In this document: one piece after another, positions 1-12,500 of the stretch | Position numbering within the stretch: the stretch's first letter is position 1 | Layout: the number at the start of each line of letters is the position of its first letter | Origin: Pectinophora gossypiella | Lineage: Eukaryota > Arthropoda > Insecta > Lepidoptera > Gelechiidae | Direction of reading: 5' to 3' | NCBI RefSeq assembly: GCF_024362695.1 | Contig: NC_065423.1 | Location: forward strand, 1,853,001-1,917,000 | Length of the DNA: 64,000 nucleotides | The notes under the pieces: model-generated | Seen by the model: the letters and a program-made list of their open reading frames with translations, nothing else | The model's database searches: none | What the model was told of the DNA's origin: nothing | Made by a program: the position numbers and the translations under genes

Positions 1-1443
1 AATGCGTTGAAGGCTACGGAACGCAAGAAAGATCTACTGCCGCGGGTTGCAAGGTGGTGGATCTACTTGCAAGATTTCGAATTTTCTATTGAGTACAGGA
101 AGGGAGTGCTGATTCCACATGCTGACTACCTAAGTCGTAACCCAGTTGCACAGGTACACCAGATCCAGAGACCTCGCAATTGGGCTCATACGGCTCAATC
201 TAGTGATGAAGAAACCCAAAATCTGCTACAAAAGCTACGAGACGGAGAGTTGGATGCAAATAGGTATGTTGCACGTAACGACCTACTTTACTATCGCTAC
301 ACTCCAGTAGGAGAGCAGTCGCGCCTGCTTTGCTATATACCTAAGGGTCATAGACTCAGCCTTCTCAGAGTATTCCATGATGAGCATGACCACATCGGTG
401 TAGATAAGACCGTGGACCTGATACTAAAGCACTTCTGGTTTCCCGGATTGAAAAACTTCGTAAGCAAGTACATCTCTCACTGCATAATTTGTATCTCCAA
501 GAAGCGAGTTCCTCGGGCTCCGCTTCAAAATATCACGTCATGGGAGAAACTGGACGTACCTTTTGATACGGTACACATCGATGCCCTTGGACCTCTACCA
601 CAGTCAGGTGAATACAAGTATGTCTTGATAATTGTCGATAGCTTCACCAAGTACTGTCTTCTACACCCCATGAGTCGGCAGGATGCTGAAGAACTGAAAA
701 AGGTGATTACTCAGTTGGTCTCGCTGTTTGGTGTGCCAAGGCTCATGATCACCGACAAAGGTCGGATGTTTGAGTCGAACGTGTTTGTTAAGTGGATCAA
801 CGATATGGGCTGTGATATCCACAGTATTACCCCTGAGATGCACCATGCCAATGGCCAGGTGGAGAGGTACATGCGTACAGTGCTCAACATGATAAGGATA
901 GAGGTAAATCATAGGAACAGGGAATGGGCCGACACACTATGGAAATTGCAACTTGTTATTAACATAACGAAGCACAAAACCACACAGGCTTCACCTCTTA
1001 ATCTCCTCATCGGAACTGAAGCAACAACGCCTGTGATACGTGCACTTGTAAGGGATGTCGCCGTCCAAAACTCGTCGCCAAATCGGGAGGCACTACGAGA
1101 ACTAGCCAGGAGCAGAGCTGGTCAGCTACTCGACCGAAACCGTGTTCGACAGGACGAACGTGAAAATCGCAACAGGCGGTCGCCACGAGAATTCAATATC
1201 GATGATTTTGTATTTGTTATAAAATCTTCTCAGTGTACAGGAAAACTCGATTCCGGCATGCGGGGACCGTACAAGGTGGTGAACATCCTGCCCAGCGGCC
1301 GGTATGAGCTAAGGCTTGTCAGTGGCGATTACGGGAAGTCGACCCAGGCTGCTGCTCAGCATATGGTGCCATGGCGTGGCGAGTGGTGCCCCGAAGCGTG
1401 TGCTGCGCTCTTCGATAGTGAGTATGAATGCGTTGACGTTTAA
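1..1443 (+). CDS. Ty3/gypsy Pol fragment: RNase H tail and integrase
   Basis: This is the C-terminal part of a Ty3/gypsy polyprotein, open from the window edge to a TAA stop; the upstream pol lies outside the window. The first ~50 residues match the end of RNase H (IEYRKG, then ADYLSRNP). An HHCC integrase zinc finger follows (HIGVDKT, then CIICISKK). The integrase core has its three acidic residues in VHIDALGP, MITDKGRMF and NGQVERYMR. A GPY/F-type module (MRGPYKVV) lies near the end, as in Ty3-like integrases. The frame is uninterrupted, so the copy may be fairly young. No env follows; an 83-bp tandem array begins about 120 bases downstream. Integrase inserts the cDNA copy into host DNA. 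Whether the complete element is intact cannot be judged here. Confidence 0.9.
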   Translation, partial: NALKATERKKDLLPRVARWWIYLQDFEFSIEYRKGVLIPHADYLSRNPVAQVHQIQRPRNWAHTAQSSDEETQNLLQKLRDGELDANRYVARNDLLYYRYTPVGEQSRLLCYIPKGHRLSLLRVFHDEHDHIGVDKTVDLILKHFWFPGLKNFVSKYISHCIICISKKRVPRAPLQNITSWEKLDVPFDTVHIDALGPLPQSGEYKYVLIIVDSFTKYCLLHPMSRQDAEELKKVITQLVSLFGVPRLMITDKGRMFESNVFVKWINDMGCDIHSITPEMHHANGQVERYMRTVLNMIRIEVNHRNREWADTLWKLQLVINITKHKTTQASPLNLLIGTEATTPVIRALVRDVAVQNSSPNREALRELARSRAGQLLDRNRVRQDERENRNRRSPREFNIDDFVFVIKSSQCTGKLDSGMRGPYKVVNILPSGRYELRLVSGDYGKSTQAAAQHMVPWRGEWCPEACAALFDSEYECVDV

Positions 1444-1562
1444 TACGTCAAGTCGCTTGCACAACGAGTATGTTGATGTAGTGTCCGAGTCGTTGTGACG
1501 TTAACAGCTCTTGTTAAGTCATCCAACGTTTGGCGCTATGCCAAGTCTTACTGTCGTTGTTT

Positions 1563-2280
1563 CTGAGTGTGTGCTGTTGGTTTATACCAAGTCGGTACAG
1601 TCGCTCTACCTGTAGTGACTAAGTCACTAGTCGGGTTGTGTTTATCTGAGTGTGTGCTGTTGGTTTATACCAAGTCGGTACAGTCGCTCTACCTGTAGTG
1701 ACTATGTCACTAGTCGGGTTGTGTTTATCTGAGTGTGTGCTGTTGGTTTATACCAAGTCGGTACAGTCGCTCTACCTGTAGTGACTATGTCACTAGTCGG
1801 GTTGTGTTTATCTGAGTGTGTGCTGTTGGTTTATACCAAGTCGGTACAGTCGCTCTACCTGTAGTGACTATGTCACTAGTCGGGTTGTGTTTATCTGAGT
1901 GTGTGCTGTTGGTTTATACCAAGTCGGTACAGTCGCTCTACCTGTAGTGACTATGTCACTAGTCGGGTTGTGTTTATCTGAGTGTGTGCTGTTGGTTTAT
2001 ACCAAGTCGGTACAGTCGCTCTACCTGTAGTGACTATGTCACTAGTCGGGTTGTGTTTATCTGAGTGTGTGCTGTTGGTTTATACCAAGTCGGTACAGTC
2101 GCTCTACCTATAGTGACTATGTCACTAGTCAGGTTGTATTTATCAGAGTATGTACGTTGGTCTAGTTACCAAGTCGTCACAGTCTCTGTTCCTGTAGTGA
2201 TAGTTTCACTAGTCGGGATATGTTAATCTTAGCGTGTATTGTTGGTCTAGTATCAAGTCGATACAGTCACTATGAACAAA
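1563..2280 (+). repeat. 83-bp tandem array in the 3' part of the gypsy element
   Basis: A unit of 83 bases opening with CTGAGTGTGTGCTGTTGG starts at 1563, 1646, 1729, 1812, 1895, 1978 and 2061. Two diverged copies follow to about 2280. Each unit carries the short inverted motif AGTGAC..GTCACT. The inner copies are almost identical, which suggests recent expansion by slippage or unequal exchange. The array lies between the integrase stop and the putative LTR promoter, so it belongs to the retroelement's untranslated region. Confidence 0.9.
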
Positions 2281-2329
2281 GTACCTAGGAGTAGCTGGGT
2301 GCTTCTGATAATTGCTTTGTTAAAACTTG

Positions 2330-2800
2330 AAATGTGACTTCAGATGGAGCAGACGAAACGGAGCCCACTCAACCGTCCACGTCTGCCGCAACTAATATGC
2401 AGGCAGATGACCGGCCCAGGACACCAACACCCGCTGAGCCAGGACTGTAGATGCCACTCCTGGATTGAAAACCTGGATCAAGGATCGAGGACGATCAGGC
2501 TGTCAGGAACGGCCGTATTAGCAAGACTCCCCACTATGCAAGACTCCCCACTATGCCAGTCACTGCGTCGAGCGTTTCTATAAAAGCACGGTAGTCAAGC
2601 GCGCGCACACAGTTGCTTGGCGACGTTCGATGGGTACGGACCACTCGGTGCACGTGAGCTATTTCGATTTTCGATTACACCTATTTCTGTGAAAAGTGAT
2701 TATTTACTTGTTGTTTCGTGTTCATACATTTGATAAAAACTAAATTGTGATTTAAATAAATAGAAGCGTTTGTAACCAAAACCAAACTGTTGTTTTTTTT
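2330..2800 (+). mobile_element. Probable 3' LTR of the gypsy element
   Basis: This stretch has the parts expected of an LTR: a TATAAAA box at 2579-2585, and about 170 bases further an AATAAA polyadenylation signal at 2755-2760 with a T-rich tract after it. Just before the TATA box a 17-bp unit (CAAGACTCCCCACTATG) occurs twice in a row. No second LTR copy is in the window, so the exact ends and the target duplication cannot be fixed. The boundaries are estimates. Confidence 0.55.
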
Positions 2801-3528
2801 ATTACCACTTCTGACGCTAAAACTTCTTTAATATGTTCACTAACGCTCCGTCTACCCCGTTCCCGGTCTTTGAGGGCAAGATGGCCGAATGCAGAAATGC
2901 TTGGCAGAACGAAAAGGAACGTTAAGGTGCGTGAAAGAGAGAGCGATGAGTGAGCGAGAGGGAAGAGCGAATTGCTGAATGACGAGTGAATGGCCGTCCG
3001 ACGGTTGTTTTTCAGAAAGTGAATTTATAATTAAAAACGGATAATTAACAGGTTAGTGAAGAAAATATAGTTGGAAACGACTAAATTTTATGCCCCATCC
3101 CACAATTTTCCTACTTTTGGGCCACTCTGTGGGTAGGGAACATTCTCGCACCAATTCTATCTAGTAATATGGCTAGTTTTCCCTTCGGGAGTTAGACGGT
3201 CAGACAGACAGTCGCTTCTTTAAAACACTGGACCTGACAAATCTGCCATGTCTGTCTGTCTGTCCTAACCGCGAAGGAAAAACCAGCCCAATACAAGTTA
3301 GGCCACATTACTCCGAGAATGAATTTCTCGGGAATGTGGGTTTAAGGTTCAGGTTAGGTAAGCAAACCCCGTGAAAAACGGGATAATGCTAAGGAGTCAT
3401 CTCCTTAGTTGATTTCTAATATACATACGTAACGTATGGAGCATACTCCACCACGCTGCTCCACTATGAAACCTATAATAGGAACTTTATAAACTTTTCA
3501 ACTCAAGAAAATTAACACCTACTTTCAG
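2801..3528. other. Unassigned stretch with a dispersed repeat, upstream of the first visible Nup88 exon
   Basis: A 31-codon ATG frame begins at 2833 and stops at once; it could be the start of a truncated gag or chance. About 3178-3400 is a copy of a repeat seen throughout the window: a 'cagacagtcgcttct' core with a 'gggataa' GC-poor end. Other copies lie near 8690, 27330, 30480, 33890, 39980, 46190, 56710 and 60740. No host exon was recognised. Confidence 0.45.
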
Positions 3529-6500
3529 ACTCTACAACATAGCTCTACGGAACGGCCCGAAGCTGGTCAAGATCTTCACCATAGGACCGAAGCCCCACAG
3601 CCTTCTGGCTGGGAAGACAATCCTGGACAGTCTCGGAGACACGGCGGTAGACTTCACTGCGACACCGGATTCTGAGTCACTGCTGATCCTTAGAGGCAAC
3701 GGAGACGTGTATATGATGCAGTGTGATCTGGATAACAAGAGGTGAGAGGATTTGATTGTTAAATCATCATCATCATCATCAATTTAACCTCTCATCTGCT
3801 GAGATAAGAGGCACAATAGTTTTTACATTGTGTCTGGCCCTGATCAGTGTTTTCCGCATTCGAAGGGTTAAAAGCCACGCTATTCGGTGTAGCATTTTCC
3901 ATTCCAGTCTATCAAAGACCAAAAGACATGACGTTAACCTTTTCTTTAATCTATTTCATGTAATCTCTAAGGAAAGCTAGAAGGAAAGAGAGGAAGGGGA
4001 AGACCAAGAAGAGATTGTTAAATACAAATATATTATATTTTCGCGAGTCACTGTAGTCCTGGTACATCGGCTTCTTTCTCAAACGCGGAGCGCCGTTTCG
4101 AACCCATTAATTTATTCTTAGTGCTGTTAAGATAAGATATTTATTGCATTCCTGATGTTTTTATTGAAGTCTTAAAAGTAGAGGAACCCTGTAAGGGCAC
4201 TACCACAAGAACTTTAAAAATAGAAAACCAAGAATAAAAATAATAAAGATTAAGTTTTTTTCACTGACACGGTTAACTCGACCAGTATAGATGGCAATAC
4301 GGCTCACCACCTACGTTGAACTAACAGAAAGCGGTGGTATGTGGGTACTTAGTTCATCTTGCGATGGCTGTACCTCTGACTACCCCAATTGGGATATAGC
4401 CGTGGATTATGTTATGACTGAACTTCTCCAATAAATCTTCCAGCCCTCACCAACCGAAGCTGTGCGGCCCGCTGTCAATGTACCCCCCGGCTGACGACAA
4501 CTACGGCACTGACTCGTGCTGCATCATGGCGCTTGGAGGGGGGGACACTCCTGCGCTGCTCGTGGTCGCCACCTGCTCCGCTGCGCTCTACCACTGTCTC
4601 CTTTTACCTAATGTAAGATAGAAATAGAAATACTCTTTATTTGCTTTTGAAAAGGGTACTTTAATAGATGGATGCTCAACTAACTAACTAGATAACTAGT
4701 TATAATCGTAATCCTACTCTACAGATGAATTAAATGAGTATAGATGTGTGCAGAAATGAAGATAAAAACCAGAAGCTCAAATGTAGGCGGCAGCACTGTT
4801 GAGTGTTCCAAAACTTTGACAGTTCTCTATACTGGCCAGCTAAAATTCGTGATAAATTGATAAAAGCCACTAATTAAGCATGCTATTTAGTAGTATGTCT
4901 ATTTCTAGTTTTACATAAGTACATGCATATCCCCCTCCTTTAACCAATTATATACTTTGTTTCTGTACACCATTAACACATGTTTATGGAATACGATGTT
5001 CGTGCGTCACCTAACAGGGTCCACATAATACCAGCGTCGTGGTTCACGCCGCGACTTGTGCTGAGTGAGGCCCTTTTATCTCAGGACGTCCACCACCACC
5101 TTATGGTCATTTCGACAAACATCCGTCTTGCTTTTTTGTAATTGTTTTAGTGGAAATTTGATATGATGTTGTTGTCTTTTTTTTTGTGTGTGTGGCGTCC
5201 TTTTATAATAAACTTTTTCTATTCTATTCTACTTATCACACTTGTATTCTCCTTCGGAAAGTGCAAAAAAATACACACATCAATCTCTCTCACGCAAACA
5301 AAACATATTAGTAAGTTAATTTTTACGGACAACGTACTAGTAAATACATTATATCGAAGATTTGGAACTGTTTACCACTGCATTTAAAGAATCTGAAAAA
5401 AAATAGCTCCGTTAAAACTAAAATAAAAGAGTTTTATATGAAAAACATAAAACATGAGGTATAAGTTTTGCTCATCAGTCAAGTTGTGTACTCAAACTGA
5501 CTTGAACTGTTTTCTTCTAGAGGTATATTAGGTATGCGATGTTGCAGATACCCGTTTGCAAGTTTGAATTGTATAACGCATAATAGGTTATTGTAAGTTA
5601 TATCGGTGTGTGTGTGTGTGTGACGAGATGTGCTCACGCTGCGTACCTACACTCAACTAATTGTCGATCTTGGATAATAATACTTCTTTGTACGTCACGC
5701 CAGTGATGATGGCTAGTCCACGTTCAAATGGCCCTCCATTTTGGTGGACAGTAAATTGTATTAGATTAAGGTTGTTATTTTTATTTAATAAAAGAAAAAA
5801 AAAAGCGTATAACATGACGCGCAAGCTATATCGTATTGCCAAAGATGCGAACAAACTACGGTAAGCGAATGTTTACATACGAGGGAGCATAACTTTATAA
5901 CCGGCTACCGACCGATATAAAACGTATTGACTCAGATCGATCATTTAAGGCCAAACTTTCCCATTATACATACATACATAAACTCACCTATCCATCTTTG
6001 GACTTCGTATCAACAGTGGCTGCAAGTTGTCTTTGATTACTTGTGGCTCTGCCCACCCCATTAGGGATTACGGGCGTGAGTTTATGTATGTATGTGTATG
6101 TACATAAACTCACGCCCATAATCCCTAATGGGGTGGGCCGAGCCACAAGTAATCAAAGACAACTTGCAGCCACTGTTGATACGATGTCTTAAGCTGGATA
6201 TGATAAACCTTATGGTGATAAGGGATCAGCCTATCGCCCATAACATTAGTCCATCATGTTAGAGGACACAATCCCTCTGTCGGTTTTTACGACATGCCCG
6301 GGAAGACAAGCAACTGAACATGTTCTATGTGCCATTATGTAATACAAAATATTTCTATTTAGAACATCCTATAACGTTTCTGAATAGCATCGTAAACATG
6401 ATTATTATTAAGTAAGTATTTCTTATGTACTTAAGTGACTGTAAGTCTTTAATAAGAAATAAAGATTCCATAAACCTTTTTAACAAACCTAGCTTTTGTC

Positions 6501-9500
6501 TCTTCATGATAAGATACACTTTACTGAGCCCCAAATGAGTTATTACAAGGGGTATCATCTCAGGCCTTTACATCTTTATCAGATGATTCAAACAGCTTTT
6601 CTGTGGCAGCTTTTAAAATGGCTGTAAAGTCCGATGCGAGAGCGACAGTAGCGGCCGCACGACTGGCATTGTAGTTGAGGGTTATTACATGGTATAGGTG
6701 GTAAATCGGCCCTCTCACTTGTGTGTGTGACAAGGGGTATATTGAGTTAGATACAAGATACTTTCCTGTTCCAGTCAACAGAGAAAGAGGACGGCGACAC
6801 TCACGCCCTGTACGTTGTGGAGACAGTCGAGCTGAACATAGTTCTGAACCCCGATGACGTCGACATGCAACATTCATATCCGGTGCACCTGTACCCGGTA
6901 AGTCCACATCACCTTCCATCCTAATAGAAGAAATTGGTTCACGAACATAACAGAAGCTCACTGCTATGTCCAAATTGGGGTTGTAGACGTACATCCATCT
7001 ATGGTATAAGAAGACCAGGTTTGCTCAATCCTATTACAAGCCGCCATTGCTAGCCCTTTGATGACGTAAGTGTTATCACTGTGTTACCTTTAAATTGGTA
7101 TCTCCAACAAAAAACAAGGACGTAAATTTTATTATTGAAAATTAAGTGAATTACTGACTAATGTATTTAATTAAAACATAAAACAGCCTCCGTGGTCTAG
7201 TGGTTAGAGCGTTAGGCTCACGATCTGGAGGTCCGGGTTCGATTCCCGATGGGGACATTGTCGAAATCACTTTGTGAGACTGTCCTTTGTTTGGTAAGGA
7301 CTTTTGAGGCTTGAATCACCTAATTGTCCGAAAAAGTAAGATGATTCCCTGCTTCGGAAGGCACGTTAAGCCGTCGGTCCCGGCTATTAGCCGTAAAAAA
7401 ACACCTCCACCAACCCGCAGTGGAGCAGCGTGGTGGAGTATGCTCCATACCCCCTCCGGTTGATTGAGGTGAGGCCTGTGCCCAGCAGTGGGACGTATAT
7501 AGGCAGTTTATGATTATGATTTATGATTATGTATTTAATTACTATTACTTGTCACATATATAAAAGTCATTAAAACTGTAAGTAAATCTTTTACTAAAAG
7601 TTCAAAATTACCTTGCAAAGTAAATATAAAAACATTCGACGTGGATAATTTATTTTTTACAAAATGGCAACGCATGTCGGGATGACGTCAGCTGGGCTAA
7701 CCTTGAAATGTTAGCTGTCACTTTTGAGCATACCTGGTCTTATTATACCATACATCCATCGTAAAATGACCTAAGTACCCACTCCTCACCGAGATTTCTG
7801 TTAGACCAACGTGATAGGTGAGCCGTATCGGCGTCTTTAATGGTCGAGCCAACTGTGTTAGCGCAAACTGCACTTAAAATAAATTAATAACTCATTGATG
7901 CCAGTCTAGTGCGGGGTTCAAATCGGCGCTCCCCGTTAGTATGTAACTTAACATCAGTAAGTAGTAACCACCAACAGCTTAACGTGCGTTCCGAAGCCTA
8001 ACTAACTTTCAGACAATCAGGTGATCAGCCTGTAATGTCCTACCCAAGCTAGGGATCACAAAGTGATTTTTGTGATACGACCCCACCGGGATTCGAACCC
8101 AAGACCTCCGGAGCGTGAGCCCAACGCTCAACCACTGAACCACGGAGGCCGTTTCGAAAACTTAACAGTGTGAGTTGTACTCGTAAATAAGTGTGTTTTT
8201 AACGATAATAACTATGTATTTTTACCATTTCCAGTGCACAAGTAACACGTACGCATGCGTACACGCGGGCGGCGTCCACGCTGTCACACTGCCCATACTG
8301 AGACAACTCAAGGACTTCGCGTTAGCTGAAGACGGTACATATTTCCGATATTTCCCATGCTTTTTGCCACTGCTAATACGATGAAACATACTAGACACAC
8401 ACGACACACACACACGCACGCACGCACGCACGCACGCACGCTTGCACGCACGCACGCTTGCACGCACGCACGCTTGTACGCACCTACACCAGCAGAGCGT
8501 GTGGTAGACTTGGCCGCCCTCGCATTGGTTTATATAGTCATGAAAATAGGTGCCATCTAAAAAGCAATATCGCAATTTGACATTTGTATTCGCGTCACAT
8601 TTAAAGCAAATAAAGAATTCATTCATTCATTAATCCAAAAGTAAGTGCGCAGTTTCAAATAGCAATTCTATAAAGATTGTTACTTCATCTCCCCATTATC
8701 CCGTTTTTCACAGGGTCCGCTTACTTATCCTGAAGATATAACAGGTTTTTATAGAAGCTATATATATGTATATGTATGTAAGAAGATACTTAGTATGGCC
8801 TCTGTTCCAGCGGACACGGAGAGCTCGGTGTCGTCGGTAGTGTCGTGCAGGTCGTCGGCGCGGCACCTGGTGTGCACCAGCCCGCTGGCCGCGCGGCCGG
8901 CGCCGCCGCCCGCCGTCTGCGTCACGGCGCCGCCGCAGCCGCGCCTGCTGTGCCTCTGCCACGACGCCACTGCCCTCACCAGGTACTTGCTTGCAGGCAG
9001 CTGCCTATCCTATTGAGCCGCCATACGCCCCTGACATGGCTCGTGTAAAAGCCAAGACTCCTAAGGATCTTCTTACGTTTTTTTTAATAACAGAGGCTCG
9101 CGTTTAACCACAATCTCACCTAATGGTCACTAGCACACCCCGAACACTTCATACAAACAACCTCGTTTTACGCAGAGACTACACATTGACATTATCGTAC
9201 ACGCGCATCTGTGTGCGTGACGTCTGACGCCATACGATTCAAGTCTAAACTATGTTCGAGGGGGGGTGAGGTAAACCTAGCTCAGCCGCTGGTGGGGAGC
9301 GGAGAGTTGCCGTTCTATACGTAGTATTTCTCTATTCTATGATACTAGTGTAATTTAAAGTATATACGGCGTAAATAAATTGATATGGTATGGTGATATG
9401 GTGGCGTAGATCTTACGCTAAGCTTGATTTGTTTTATTTTTTATTTTAGGACACTGGACCCGTTCGATCTAGAGGAGCAACTTTACAAAGAATTGCAGCT

Positions 9501-12500
9501 AAAAAATCCCGCCTTGGAACAAGAAGACATCAATAAAATACTCAAAGAAGTAAGTTGCGAGTGCCATAATAATGTAGGCCTTAGACATGACTGTGAGACG
9601 TGAAGTCTTATATTAAAATAACTTGATTTATTTTCCAAATAATAAAACAAAATGTAATAAAATACTTCTGTGGTCCAGTGGTTGAACGTTGAACTCACGA
9701 TCCGGTGGCCCCGGGTTCAAATCTCGGTGGGGAGATATCACAAAAATCACTTTGTGATCCCTAGTTGGGTTAGGACATTACAGGCTGATGCTTCGAAAGG
9801 CACGTTAAGCCGTTGGTCCCGGTTACTATTTATTGGTGTAAGTGAGTAATCGTTACATGAGCCATGTCAGGGGCCTTTGGCGGCTCAATAGTAACCCTGA
9901 GACCTAGGTTGATGAGGCTGGTATTCTACCTCACAACTCACACGATAAGAAAATAAAATACTTCGCAGAATGATAATGGATGAGAGCTTCTGATAGAGGG
10001 GTTATGGCTAGAGATATCGGCACCTACCCCATACGGGTTGATGTGGATTAAATAATTTGGAGACACATGAAGAATATAGAATATATTTATAAACGTATGT
10101 TATGTATTTTTTTATTATTGTGCATGTATTTATTGGTAAGTTGTACCTATTGTTAGTACCCGCAATCTTTTAATTTTTACATATTTCCTCGCCTTATGGT
10201 TGTCTGGACGAAATCGCTTTAAGCGATAAGGCCGCCATTCGCCATGTACCTAGTTGATAGTCTTTTGTAAATATTTCCTTTTATTTTGGTACAATAAAGT
10301 ATATCATCAAATACTCCAAGCAACGCGAAGGTTGTGGAGATTTTGAACGTGTGTCCTGTGGATGTTGTCAGCAAGGTCGCGAAGTTAGTGGACAGGAGCG
10401 ATGCTAACCAGAGAGGTTAGAGTTTCATATATATATATTTCTTTTTTCCCTTTTTTCCCTGTGCCGAGGTTTTTCTTGCAGCTTCTTTTCCCCAGCTATA
10501 CAGGTTGTGAGAAGCTGCAGTAGTTTTAGGCGGATGAGACGTTCGTTATGTAAAAATTGACGATTCAAAGTGTAGCTATGTTACCTACTGAATAAAGATA
10601 TTTTTGAATTTTGAATTATTACAGAGACAGAAGCTGTCATTCACCGCGATAATACAAGAGATCCTGACGAGGGATGTCTCGCAGCCGATACTCAATGTTA
10701 GCAAGAGAGAGGAACCCAGCCCTAAGGAAAGCTTAGAGGTACGTATAGTATAGTACGGTCACGAGTACTAATATGTATACACTTTGAAACCATGTCACAT
10801 TAATTTTTTTGACAAATTAAACCGTAAGTCTCATTAAATGTCAAATATGATAGTGCGACAGGGTTCTAAAGTGGGTACATGATATTGCTCATGACTGTAC
10901 ACCCACTCCTCGCTAGCTGTTTAAGAACTATGTAATAGTAGACGAGCGTATTGCTAATAACCGGACACACAACCTGATAACCACATTATATCAAAGAAAT
11001 AGATACAAATTGAGTGGTTCAGAGCTTGCTTCACTGCTGTGTAAGGCACGCGTGCTCCGAACAGGGCTGTCACAGATTTATTTTTCTTTTTTCTTTTTCT
11101 AATAAATGCTAATTTGAAACCCGGCTTATAGTATTCTCTCTTAATTTCGGCTTTTTGGCGGGAACGGGACAGTTGCTTTCTTCATTGAATAATGTAAATA
11201 ATTAATGCGAAGTGGTGTTTTGTGATTAATGATCGCATTAAGCTAGTCGGAAAATATTCGCGATAGTATTATTATATCGGAATATTCAATAAACACAGTG
11301 TACGTATCTATTTTCGCTTCGTGCCAACAAGCCGCTTTATAACTCGAAAGTTTATGCGGACTTTTGAGTTAATTCGTTTGGGGTTCGGAGTAGGAGTCTG
11401 CTCCGAGGCGGGAGCTTAGGTTTCATTATTCATCGTCATCACCTTTTAATTTTTTCATTAAATCATCATTGAGAAAAAAAAGACGTAAGACATGGCTGTA
11501 TGGGCATAGTTCCCTTTGCCTTGCCTTTCGGGGAAAACCAAAACAAATCTCTCTTACTTTCTATCAATGTTACGTTCCATTTTACTTACTTTCAGTTCCT
11601 GTCGCAAGCTACCCTGAAGCTCCGCGGCGAGTACAAGTCCCGGCAGCAGCGAGCGCTGGACGCCCTGGTGCGGAAGGTGGGCGCACTCAAGTCCTTGAGC
11701 AAACAACACGACAGTTGGATCAAAGAGTTACAGGTTAGTACACCCAAGGGGGGTTAACCAAACATCTGTATTCCCGAAATTGGCTCGAAGGACCATATGT
11801 TGAGGTCTGGTCTTCCAATTAAACGCCCAACTTGAGATTTATAGATTTATTAGTAATGCGTGGGTGCTTGTTACACAGAGCGAGAGAAAGTGACAGATTA
11901 AAAATTATACAGAAAAAAGTATTTTAGTTGGTGTTGCCAACAGTATGGACAGTCATGAGCAATAATAATGTACCCACTTTAGGACTCTGTCGCACTAACA
12001 CATTTGACATTTAGTGAGACTTACAGTTCAATTTTTCTAAAAAGTTAATAGAATAAAATAGAATAGAAATAGTTCATTATGAAAGGACGCCACACACAAA
12101 AAAAAAGACAACAACATCATATGAAATTTCCACTAAAACAATAACAAAAAAGCAAGACGGATGTTAGTCGACATAATGTGTCGAGTAATAATGTGACATG
12201 GTACCAAAGTGTATACATTAATGCTCGTGACCAGACACCCACTCATCGTCAGCTATATTTAAGGGTGTTCGGACCCTGGCTATATATGTTTCGGCGACAA
12301 TAGATGGCGTAAGTGTAGCCACACCATTCGACGATCGAAATTATTATTTTTGTCATAGATAAACTAAGCTAAATGAGCTCCATACCTTTTTGCCACTACT
12401 TGAAGGTCTAGACCTACAAACAATTAAAAATATTACAAACCCTTCCTATTTTCTTTTGGTTTACTCTGGAGTTTTTTATTACTTTTATTAGAAACTACAT

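Noticed and set aside
1563..2280. Regular repeats that could suggest a CRISPR-like array
   Set aside because: The units are contiguous with no variable spacers, and they belong to an insect retroelement.
2833..2928. 31-codon ATG frame after the gypsy LTR
   Set aside because: It is too short and matches nothing; it could be a gag start of a truncated copy but cannot be supported.
7186..7258. tRNA-like sequence with A and B boxes
   Set aside because: It continues into a SINE body and tail found at many other sites, and target duplications flank the whole. It is a SINE head, not a tRNA gene; the same holds at 9664, 13561, 17147 and 54567.
8708..9048. Several overlapping frames on both strands
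   Set aside because: They are shadows of the very GC-rich Nup88 exon at 8811-8982.
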